This document shows, piece by piece, positions 1 to 6,531 of a stretch of 7,077 nucleotides of DNA (positions within the stretch are counted from its first letter, which is position 1; each line of letters starts with the position of its first letter). Source of the DNA: an uncultured Mycoplasmatota bacterium (GTDB lineage: Bacteria; Bacillota_I; Bacilli_A; RF39; UBA660); NCBI GenBank assembly GCA_947572405.1, contig CANPBV010000075.1, forward strand, positions 1 through 7,077. The letters are read 5' to 3'. Under the pieces are notes generated by a model, which saw only the letters and a list, made by a program, of their open reading frames with translations, had not been told where the DNA came from and searched no databases. The translations under genes were made by a program, and so were the position numbers.

Positions 1-2
1 TT

Positions 3-1160
3 TATATTGATAAGCCAATTCAGCAGCATACATTGATACAGACGATTTCCAGAGTGAACCGTGTCTATGAGGGCAAGGACAGAGGCTTGATTGTTGATTA
101 TATTGGTATCAAGAAAAATATGAATGTTGCGCTTCGTAAGTATACAAATTTTGAGAAAGAGGAACTGGATGATATTAGTCAGGCGGTGACGATTGTTTTA
201 AATCAACTTGAGGTGTTAGACCAGATGTTTCACAATTTTAGTGCAAAGGATTACTATGTGGGAAGTCCGGTTGAACAGTTAAATTGCCTGAACAGAGCAG
301 TAGAGTATGTGCAGTTGACACAGGACTTGGAACTCCGGTTCATGGCGGCAGTTAGAAAAATGAAACAGGCATTTAACTTGTGCAATTCCAGTGAACAGTT
401 TACCAATGCAGATATTGAAAAAGTGCATTTTTATCAGGCGGTGCGTTCGGTACTGTTTAAACTGACAAAAGGAGAAGCGCCGGATGTTTCCCAGATGAAT
501 GCCAAAGTTCGTAAATTGCTGGATAGTGCAATACAGTCTGATGGTATTGAGGAACTATTTGAAACGGGGAAACATATAGATGTTGATATTTTCAGCGATG
601 CGTATATGGCAAGAATTGAAAAGATTCCTATGCCCAATACGAAGATTAAAGCATTGCAGAGATTGCTGTCTTATGCTATTGAGGAGTTTAAGCGGGTAAA
701 TAAAATAAAAAGTATTGAATTTTCGGAGAGAATGAGGGCAGTAGTTGATACTTACAATAATCGGAGGAAAGAGGAGGCTTTTGCAAACGAAGTCTTGGAT
801 GAAGTGGCAAATCAGCTTGCGGATTTAATACAGGAATTGAAAGCGGAAAGAAATTCGTTTCAAGATATAGGGATTGATTATGAGGAAAAAGCCTTTTATG
901 ATATTCTGCTTGCAGTATCGAAGAAGTATGAATTTGAATATCCAGATGATAAAATGATTGCGTTGTCAAAAGAAATTCGGGCAGTTGTAGATGATAAGGC
1001 AAAATATACGGATTGGTCTACCAGAGAAGATATCAAAGCAACTTTGCAGGTGGATTTAATTATTCTGCTTGATAAATATGGTTATCCGCCAGTTACGATA
1101 GATGATGTTTATAAAGAAGTACTGGAACAGGCGGAGAATTTTAAAAAGTATGCAAAATAG
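3..1160 (+). CDS. hsdR: Type I restriction enzyme R subunit, C-terminal part (5' truncated by window edge)
   Basis: This is the 3' end of the motor/nuclease subunit of a type I restriction-modification complex, which translocates DNA using ATP and cuts unmodified DNA. The frame is open to the left edge, so the gene starts outside the window; a TTG at 33 is internal. The 385 visible residues open with the SF2 helicase motif VI pattern QTISRVNR (residues 13-20), then DRGLIVDYIGIKKNMN, which is highly characteristic of HsdR. The rest is a long helical C-terminal region of the kind called DUF3387 or type I R C-terminal, which binds the methyltransferase core. The N-terminal nuclease and Walker motifs lie outside the window, so activity cannot be judged. 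The C-terminus ends cleanly with TAG. No terminator is visible after it. Base composition is clearly less AT-rich than in the next two genes. The family call is secure. Confidence 0.95.
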   Translation, partial: YIDKPIQQHTLIQTISRVNRVYEGKDRGLIVDYIGIKKNMNVALRKYTNFEKEELDDISQAVTIVLNQLEVLDQMFHNFSAKDYYVGSPVEQLNCLNRAVEYVQLTQDLELRFMAAVRKMKQAFNLCNSSEQFTNADIEKVHFYQAVRSVLFKLTKGEAPDVSQMNAKVRKLLDSAIQSDGIEELFETGKHIDVDIFSDAYMARIEKIPMPNTKIKALQRLLSYAIEEFKRVNKIKSIEFSERMRAVVDTYNNRRKEEAFANEVLDEVANQLADLIQELKAERNSFQDIGIDYEEKAFYDILLAVSKKYEFEYPDDKMIALSKEIRAVVDDKAKYTDWSTREDIKATLQVDLIILLDKYGYPPVTIDDVYKEVLEQAENFKKYAK

Positions 1161-1260
1161 TGTGTGAAATAATGAAGTATCGGATATTAGTTTAGAGAGT
1201 GGGTTTGCAAATGCTTATATTGTAATGATTACATTATCAAAAATGATAGCGGATGGTTGC

Positions 1261-1289
1261 TTGAATTTTAAAAGCTGGTCAGGTATGAA
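1261..1289 (+). promoter_or_regulatory. Weak candidate sigma-A promoter for the AEP-RT cassette
   Basis: TTGAAT (1261-1266) and TATGAA (1284-1289) are separated by 17 bp. Each matches the -35 or -10 consensus at four of six bases. A start near 1296 would leave a leader of about 17 nt before the ATG at 1313. In AT-rich DNA such matches are common, and the stretch also lies in the AlbA_2-like remnant, so this is only a candidate. Read-through from hsdR is equally possible because no terminator is seen between the genes. Confidence 0.2.
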
Positions 1290-1301
1290 TCAATAAAAAT
1301 T

Positions 1302-1306
1302 GGAGA
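1302..1306 (+). promoter_or_regulatory. Ribosome binding site of the AEP-RT gene
   Basis: GGAGA sits 6 nt before the ATG at 1313 and supports that start. The protein from this ATG begins directly with the expected N-terminal part of a TOTE-like primase, so no upstream start is needed. Confidence 0.75.
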
Positions 1307-1312
1307 ATTGAT

Positions 1313-3793
1313 ATGTTAAGAAAAGTCGCCAATAAACTATATGAATTATTTGTTGTAAATCGAAATGCAACAGCTATTCAACTTAAAGATGGAACTTATA
1401 TCACTAAATATACAAAAATTACTGAGAATGATATTTATTGTATGCTTAAAGAAAAGAAGTCATTAGGTAGTTATCAGCAGTTATACAAAAGTTCTTATGT
1501 GAAATGGATATGCTTTGATTTTGATTGCAGGGACAAAGAAAATCCAAATCTTCCAGAATTATATAAGAAATGTACATTACCTTTAAATAATTTTTTGAAA
1601 GTTAACAATATTTCATTTGTTAATGAATTTTCTGGTAGAAGAGGTATTCACACATGGATTATTTTTGATGATTATGTGAAAAAAGGAGATGCTTTTAAGA
1701 TTCTCACTAGAATAAAAAATGCAGTAGTATTTGATTATGATACATCAGTATATGCTTTAGATGAATTTCCTGCCACTGGTAATAGCAAAGGTAATATATT
1801 GGGAAAACAGGTAAAAGTGCCATTATCGTTTCATTCGTGTGGTAAACAATCATTTTTATTTTTGGGAGAATATAAAGAGAATAATTATTGCAATGAATTT
1901 TATAAAGAACAATTGTTAATTTTGAATACTATCAAAAAGAACAAATTATCTGATGTAATAAGAATATTACAGTTAGAAGATGTTCGAATAGCGGTTCCAT
2001 ATAAAAAAATGTACATTACTGAGTCACTAGAATGTAGTGCTGAACAAGTAATTAGCATATTGTCTCAGACAGAAGTTTATCGGCAATTATTTGAACGATT
2101 ATTGCATGGACAGGCTTTATTGAAAGATTGGTTTGTAATGTTAGGTACACTGGGAAAAATAGAAGGTAGTTCAGATTTGTTATGTGATGTATTTAAATAT
2201 TGTCCGGATTTTTCGGAGAAAGAAACGAAACAACGCATATCGCAATTTGGATATAAGTATTTTCCAGCTACTTTTAGCTATTTATATAATTTGTATGATT
2301 TAGATATAGAAGAAAGAATAGATCCTAATGAAAATGGGTTACAATATTTGATCCGACATTTAGATCAAAATGTAAATATCCATAATTGGGATGAGAATGA
2401 AAAAACTTTTTTGGAAAGTAGCGAATACACTCTAAAAAAAGAGATTAGTTATTTGTTTACTAATGATGAAGTGCCTGTTGTATCAATATATCTGGATTTA
2501 TTGCATATGACTTCGTATGATAGTAAAAAGATAGATGTTACTATTTTGAAAATTTCACAGGGTGACATGTTAGAAATTGAACCAAGGAATTATCATGTAT
2601 TCGAGAGAATCGAATCAGAATCTAAAACAAGAAAAATGGTTTCATTAAGTGCATATGATAGGGTATTAACATCACATATGGCATTAAATTTATTTTATGG
2701 AATGAGCAGAAAAATCAAGTCATACAGTTATAATCCTAATTATTTGTCAGAAAATGATATGTTTTTTCACTGGTACAATTCTTGGGGGAATTATTTAGGT
2801 CAGATACGTAAATTCTTAGATTTTGATATGTATGAGAACATGCAGGTTATAATATTAGATATATCTCATTTCTATGATAGTATAGATTTTTTGGGGATAT
2901 ATAGGCTTTTTGATAATTACCTAAATACACAGAAAAAAAATATACTTAAGGAATTGGTTTCCTATAATGAAAAAATAATGAGAAAAATAAATGGTAGTAG
3001 GAAGGGAGTCCCTCAGGGACCAGCATATGCAAGACTTATAGCAGAAACTTTCTTAGGAATACTAGTAGAGAAAGTGGTTGAAAAGCTAGGTAATCAAGAA
3101 GAGAAACTATTTATTTATAGGTATGTGGATGATATAGTTATATTTCATGATGAAACATTAATTAATCAAAATATATATGATCTTTTTAATGAAATATTTT
3201 CGGTGTATGGATTAACATTAAATCAGGAAAAAAGTAAAATATACGGAAAAATTAGAGATCTGTCAGAGGAACAGAGATGTGAAATACTACGAACAAACCA
3301 ATTTCAGTATGGATTGAGAATATCCGATTACTCTTATTTAGTTGAGGACAAATATATTCAAAAAAAAGTATCTGCAATTATTGCACAAAAAGGAAAGTTT
3401 GATATATCAAATATTGCATTTTTCTTTTCGGTTTATACAGATGAGAGAGCAAAAAAACAATTTTTTAATATGTATTCGAAAGATATTTTTTCATGTCAAT
3501 ATGGAAGAGGTAGCGGATATTCGTTATTCTATGAATATATTTTGAGCAATGCGGATGTGCTAGAAAAGAGTATAGAAAAATCGTTGTTTGAACTGATACC
3601 AATAAATAGTATAAATTTTTCATGTTGTTTAACTGCAATTTATTATGCATATAAAAATAATATATTATCCAAAAATAGTTTTAATAAGTTACTTAGGACA
3701 TATATTCATAAAATTAAAGAAAATATAGAGAAAGTGGAAAGGAAAGAAGACAAAAGCATAATTTTATCGTTAGCTTGTCAAGGGGAAAAATGA
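1313..3793 (+). CDS. Primase-reverse transcriptase fusion (AEP + UG/Abi-like RT), putative anti-phage protein
   Basis: This 826-residue protein joins two polymerase-type domains. Residues ~5-190 look like a TOTE-type archaeo-eukaryotic primase: LYELFV near the N-terminus, catalytic FDFD (68-71; D69, D71), SGRRGIHTW (107-115, with H113), then FPATG, GN and KVPLSFH (152-174). The third acidic residue is probably D143, D150 or E151. Residues ~265-330 are helical and could be a primase C-terminal-like segment. The RT spans ~445-650: SHMALNLF (454-461), motif A LDISHFYDSI (515-524, D516), motif B GVPQGPAYARLIAE (565-578), motif C YVDD (604-607) and LTLNQEKSK (634-642). All catalytic residues are present. 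The R-x-I-A-E end of motif B and the helical tail (~650-826) recall Abi/UG defence RTs. No maturase, Cas1 or Cas6 domain is seen. From memory, a primase is fused to RT in the UG10/DRT7 group; membership is unverified. It overlaps the next gene by 4 nt. Confidence 0.88.
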   Translation: MLRKVANKLYELFVVNRNATAIQLKDGTYITKYTKITENDIYCMLKEKKSLGSYQQLYKSSYVKWICFDFDCRDKENPNLPELYKKCTLPLNNFLKVNNISFVNEFSGRRGIHTWIIFDDYVKKGDAFKILTRIKNAVVFDYDTSVYALDEFPATGNSKGNILGKQVKVPLSFHSCGKQSFLFLGEYKENNYCNEFYKEQLLILNTIKKNKLSDVIRILQLEDVRIAVPYKKMYITESLECSAEQVISILSQTEVYRQLFERLLHGQALLKDWFVMLGTLGKIEGSSDLLCDVFKYCPDFSEKETKQRISQFGYKYFPATFSYLYNLYDLDIEERIDPNENGLQYLIRHLDQNVNIHNWDENEKTFLESSEYTLKKEISYLFTNDEVPVVSIYLDLLHMTSYDSKKIDVTILKISQGDMLEIEPRNYHVFERIESESKTRKMVSLSAYDRVLTSHMALNLFYGMSRKIKSYSYNPNYLSENDMFFHWYNSWGNYLGQIRKFLDFDMYENMQVIILDISHFYDSIDFLGIYRLFDNYLNTQKKNILKELVSYNEKIMRKINGSRKGVPQGPAYARLIAETFLGILVEKVVEKLGNQEEKLFIYRYVDDIVIFHDETLINQNIYDLFNEIFSVYGLTLNQEKSKIYGKIRDLSEEQRCEILRTNQFQYGLRISDYSYLVEDKYIQKKVSAIIAQKGKFDISNIAFFFSVYTDERAKKQFFNMYSKDIFSCQYGRGSGYSLFYEYILSNADVLEKSIEKSLFELIPINSINFSCCLTAIYYAYKNNILSKNSFNKLLRTYIHKIKENIEKVERKEDKSIILSLACQGEK
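3781..3785 (+). promoter_or_regulatory. Ribosome binding site deciding the start of the partner gene
   Basis: AGGGG lies 4 nt before the ATG at 3790, inside the last codons of the AEP-RT gene. The ATG overlaps the RT stop as ATGA (3790-3793), a typical translational coupling arrangement. A TTG at 3775 is in the same frame but has no comparable RBS and would place this SD within the coding sequence, so 3790 is preferred. Confidence 0.75.
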
Positions 3794-6348
3794 AAGAAAG
3801 AATTGAGACATTTTTAAAAAGAATAGATTTAAAACCAGAATTAGAACTTGCTTGTGAAATATTTAAATTTATTGAACAGTGTGATGCAAAAAGAATAATT
3901 GGTTTAGAAGAAAGAATGGCGGCTTTGTTTTGCAGAAGTGTAGCGTGTTTGCCTCAGAATGACATTGCTGAAGACGTGAAAGATTTATTAATGAATGCTT
4001 TTGAAAATATAAGGACAATGGCTAATGAGGCAAATGGAACAAGTGAATTACGAACATTATTTTTATTAAACCAAGTGTACAAATCAAATTCAAGAGCAAA
4101 GTACGATGAAATGATTAAAGAGGATTTTGAACTTTTACTGGATAATTTGGAGAAAATAAGAATATTATTTAGAATAGTAGATGATAATGCAAATGAATAT
4201 TTTCCGATAAGTTCTTTATTATTCAATTTAATTAAAAGTGACAATTTAGTGCGTGATATAAGCGAAGTTAAAACGATTCAGGCATTAATGCTTGCTTTAC
4301 AGATATTTGATAAGAATAAATATCCAAAACAATTTGAAGACATTGAAAATATAGTCTACGAAAAAAATTTAAAATTTGTAGATTATTTATTGAAAGGTGC
4401 ATGTCGTCTGGGTGGAGATGAGTGGAAGAGCAATTATGAAAAAAACGGAACGCTTATATTATACAATAACGATAAAATAAACGGGTCAATTTTAATTCGA
4501 AATATGAATAGAGAATATTTTAACATTGATAGAAGTATTCAGGAAATATATAATTTTTCAGAGGTATATGAAGAAAAAAATGAGGAAAATATAGGGGTAG
4601 CATATTATGTTGAATATCCGTTAAAAAATTATGATACAGTTGATTTAAAAAAAGAATTTTCAATTCCTAATAACAGAAAATCAATTTTGCAAATATTAAA
4701 AATTATATATGAAGATAAGTGTTATAATATTCTTTTTGAAAATGCATTATTTAGGGATTCTCAAACTATTCGAATTATTAATCCATTTAGCAAAATAGAT
4801 ACATATACAATTGTTAATGGTAATAGTGTGACGGATGGATTTGTAGAAATAACAGAGTGGCTAAAAAAATATGGATTGGTTACATTAGCAGGTAAAGGAA
4901 TCGAAATTGTTAATTTAGGTACATTAATAAGCCTGGAAAAAATTTGTAATGTTGATTTTGATTTAATAGGAATAAATGATGAAAATATCACTTTTGCAGA
5001 TTTACTGATGAATTGGATAAGAAATTGTGAGGATAAAAGAGATTCATTCAATACATTTTTGAAAGAATATACCGAGAAATTAAAGTATATTTATGATATT
5101 CAAGATCTATTTGGTAAAAAATTCAAAAATGATTATTTTATTCCATATTCAATAAAAGAAGAACTGATTAATGAACTTGATTTTGATGAAATAATAAATA
5201 CATTACCAATTGATACTTTTCATATTAAAAAAGACTTTTTAAACGAAAACGTAATCATTAGTCGAATTGAAAATCAAGAAGATTTTTCTGATTATGAAAT
5301 AAAGGACATAATGGGAGATACAACTGATGGTTTAACAGGAGAAATTGTAGCATGTATTGATGAAGAAAATCATACTCTATATACAGGATTGGAAGTAAAA
5401 TATTATGTTCTTTTGAAAGAGAAAATTGCACAATTAAATAATAAAACTTTGTGTAAAGATGTAATAGACAAAATAGATGAGTTTAGCATTTCGCAATTTG
5501 AAAAAATGCTGTTTTGTTTCAAAACAGCATTTAATAAAGTACATCCAGGGATATTGATGCGTGATATAGTTAGATATAGACTTGCACACCACTTACTGTT
5601 ATTGCAATTGAATCAAGATCAAGTAATGCAATGGATTAATTTACTCAAGCAGCATGAAATAGTTGAGTATTCGTTTGTAAATTCCCTGCCCTATAGTGGA
5701 GAATCTGGAATTCTATATGTTCCAAAAGATAGAAGCCGATCCCACAGTACATTTAAATATGTATATGAGAAGTATATTTCGAGCCCATTAAAAAGAGATA
5801 TAGTTGATATATATGATCAAAAAATATCATTAGAGAAAGATGGATATTATGTAGGACATGAGAAAATAACAAAAGTGGTATTTTTATTTGATTTAATTCA
5901 AAATGGTAAGGCGACCATTGACACGCTAGAGTATTATCTAAATAAAAACAGTGTTGAAGATAATATACATATGGTTTTTTATTGCAATGGTAGAAAGGTT
6001 TCTATTGCTGAAATTCTAGGAGTGAACAGTGCTTGTGAGATTGAAATATATACTATATATTCAGGAGATGGTGGAAGAAAAAAAGTACAAAAATATATTG
6101 ACAAAAAGTTAGCGAACACAAAGTCCACAGTATTGGAACCATTGAGGGAACTTTCGCAAGTATTGTCCAAAGAGGACAATGAATTGTGCAAATTAATATA
6201 CCAAGGGCGTCTTGGAGGAAAAATATATCCGGGCGACTATATGGTTATAAGAGAATATAATCAGCCTAAACATAATATTATGTCGGATGAAATAATGAAA
6301 CTGGAAAAAGTAGTTGCATTGTTTTGTAAAAGGGCTGAGAATTACTAG
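3790..6348 (+). CDS. Large unknown partner of the AEP-RT, with a PRTase-like C-terminus
   Basis: An 852-residue soluble-looking protein that I do not recognise as a whole; no signal peptide, membrane segment, helicase or nuclease motif is evident. Residues 1-180 appear all-helical. Residues ~205-480 are mixed and rich in Asn, Asp, Lys and Ile. Residues ~560-625 are helical again. From ~625 it resembles a phosphoribosyltransferase-like fold of the conflict-system (PRTase-CE) kind: SLPYSGESG (632-640), then VVFLFDLIQNGKATIDTL (696-713), which fits the PRPP-loop pattern of hydrophobic strand, acidic residue, T/N-G-K/x-T. Near the C-terminus REYNQPKHN (821-829) resembles the Asn-x-Pro-x-Asn segment I associate with that family. 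The usual two-acid signature is reduced to one (F700-D701), so catalysis is uncertain and binding may be its role. ATGA overlap with the AEP-RT gene implies co-translation and a shared function. Coding is confident; the domain call is tentative (about 0.4). Confidence 0.85.
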   Translation: MKERIETFLKRIDLKPELELACEIFKFIEQCDAKRIIGLEERMAALFCRSVACLPQNDIAEDVKDLLMNAFENIRTMANEANGTSELRTLFLLNQVYKSNSRAKYDEMIKEDFELLLDNLEKIRILFRIVDDNANEYFPISSLLFNLIKSDNLVRDISEVKTIQALMLALQIFDKNKYPKQFEDIENIVYEKNLKFVDYLLKGACRLGGDEWKSNYEKNGTLILYNNDKINGSILIRNMNREYFNIDRSIQEIYNFSEVYEEKNEENIGVAYYVEYPLKNYDTVDLKKEFSIPNNRKSILQILKIIYEDKCYNILFENALFRDSQTIRIINPFSKIDTYTIVNGNSVTDGFVEITEWLKKYGLVTLAGKGIEIVNLGTLISLEKICNVDFDLIGINDENITFADLLMNWIRNCEDKRDSFNTFLKEYTEKLKYIYDIQDLFGKKFKNDYFIPYSIKEELINELDFDEIINTLPIDTFHIKKDFLNENVIISRIENQEDFSDYEIKDIMGDTTDGLTGEIVACIDEENHTLYTGLEVKYYVLLKEKIAQLNNKTLCKDVIDKIDEFSISQFEKMLFCFKTAFNKVHPGILMRDIVRYRLAHHLLLLQLNQDQVMQWINLLKQHEIVEYSFVNSLPYSGESGILYVPKDRSRSHSTFKYVYEKYISSPLKRDIVDIYDQKISLEKDGYYVGHEKITKVVFLFDLIQNGKATIDTLEYYLNKNSVEDNIHMVFYCNGRKVSIAEILGVNSACEIEIYTIYSGDGGRKKVQKYIDKKLANTKSTVLEPLRELSQVLSKEDNELCKLIYQGRLGGKIYPGDYMVIREYNQPKHNIMSDEIMKLEKVVALFCKRAENY
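5504..5532 (+). repeat. Perfect 13-bp inverted repeat (hairpin) inside the partner gene
   Basis: AAATGCTGTTTTG (5504-5516) and CAAAACAGCATTT (5520-5532) are exact reverse complements with a TTT loop. It is within coding sequence, covering residues K572 to F581 of the partner protein. On the opposite strand the same stem is followed by a run of six T, so it would resemble an intrinsic terminator for minus-strand transcripts. On the + strand it is followed by AATAAAG, not a U-run. Confidence 0.8.
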
Positions 6349-6359
6349 ATACAAGGTAA

Positions 6360-6515
6360 TATTTTATTGAGATTTCAAGAGGTAAAAATTTTGCGCTGAA
6401 ATTAAAATTGGATGAGGATAATATATTCTGAAAGGGTGTGCATTTTAGATACCTCAATTATGAAGCTATTGTAATGAGTTGGAGTGATTGTTTTGCTAAT
6501 AGGGATATAAGATAG
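6360..6515 (+). pseudogene. Possible remnant reading frame of unknown origin
   Basis: Fifty-two codons run in one frame, ending at TAG (6513-6515) and interrupted by a single TGA (6429-6431). The first part reads EISRGKNFALKLKLDEDNIF and the second includes RYLNYEAIVMSWSDCFANR. The residue mix looks protein-like, but I recognise no family and there is no start codon with an RBS. It is in a different frame from the preceding gene. In a 183-bp stretch this could still be chance, so confidence is low. Confidence 0.2.
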
Positions 6516-6520
6516 AAAGC

Positions 6521-6526
6521 AGGTGA
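6521..6526 (+). promoter_or_regulatory. Ribosome binding site of the AlbA_2 gene
   Basis: AGGTGA lies 5 nt before the ATG at 6532 and supports that start. The protein then begins with the conserved AlbA_2 opening within eight residues. Confidence 0.7.
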
Positions 6527-6531
6527 CAAGT

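Larger units (their letters stand above)
1168..1307 (+). pseudogene. Decayed fragment resembling the 5' part of an AlbA_2 gene
   Basis: This gap holds pieces matching the intact AlbA_2 gene at 6532. GGG TTT GCA AAT GCT TAT (1201-1218, GFANAY) matches 6598-6615 (GYANAY), and 1230-1253 (YIIKNDSG) matches 6628-6651 (YIGKNDNG). The spacing between blocks is 11 nt here against 12 nt there, so one base is missing. Several differences fall at third codon positions (TAC/TAT, AAA/AAG, GCA/GCG), as expected of diverged coding DNA. A weaker block, ESI followed by KI at 1287-1301, matches 6694-6714. The frame is broken by the one-base shift, a small deletion before GFANAY and a stop at 1269-1271. No start codon with an RBS is present. 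The last part overlaps the RBS of the AEP-RT gene. An alternative reading as the end of an AraC-type HTH is less likely. Confidence 0.55.
6349..6531. other. Intergenic gap between the cassette and the AlbA_2 gene
   Basis: This 183-bp gap has no intact gene. It contains a possible broken reading frame (6360-6515) and the RBS of the AlbA_2 gene. A TATAAG at 6506-6511 resembles a -10 box but lacks a properly spaced -35. An imperfect hairpin (CTCAATTA at 6453-6460 with TAATGAG at 6472-6478) is weak. I see no GC-rich stem with a U-run, so no terminator can be called after the cassette. Confidence 0.6.

Noticed and set aside
688..1002. Minus-strand ORF of about 104 codons within hsdR, and similar minus-strand ORFs elsewhere
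   Set aside because: All lie opposite well-supported genes, lack RBS and have no recognisable protein character.
1218..1228. TATTGTAATGA also occurs at 6467-6477, possible direct repeats flanking the cassette
   Set aside because: The AlbA_2-like sequence continues past the left copy, so it does not mark an insertion edge, and 11 AT-rich bases may match by chance.
1221..1233. TGTAATGATTACA, a 6-bp inverted repeat with a 1-nt centre, as a possible operator
   Set aside because: Short, single copy and inside the AlbA_2-like remnant; no regulator gene in view.
1168..1296. Open frame reading VSDISLESGFANAY..., resembling the C-terminal HTH of an AraC regulator
   Set aside because: The first 14 residues fit AraC well, but the following part does not have the expected spacing or Pro-x-x-Tyr-Arg end, and two blocks align codon by codon with the AlbA_2 gene at nearly the right spacing.
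3004..3020. GGGAGTCCCTCAGGGA palindromic stretch
   Set aside because: Short stem explained by the codons of RT motif B (GVPQGP).
1313..3793. Retron, group II intron, DGR or CRISPR-associated RT
   Set aside because: No maturase/X domain, intron ends, template/variable repeats, msr-msd-like structure, CRISPR repeats or Cas1/Cas6 domains are visible.
6412..6474. Twenty-codon ORF from ATG 6412 in the gap before AlbA_2
   Set aside because: Very short, no convincing RBS, no recognisable features.
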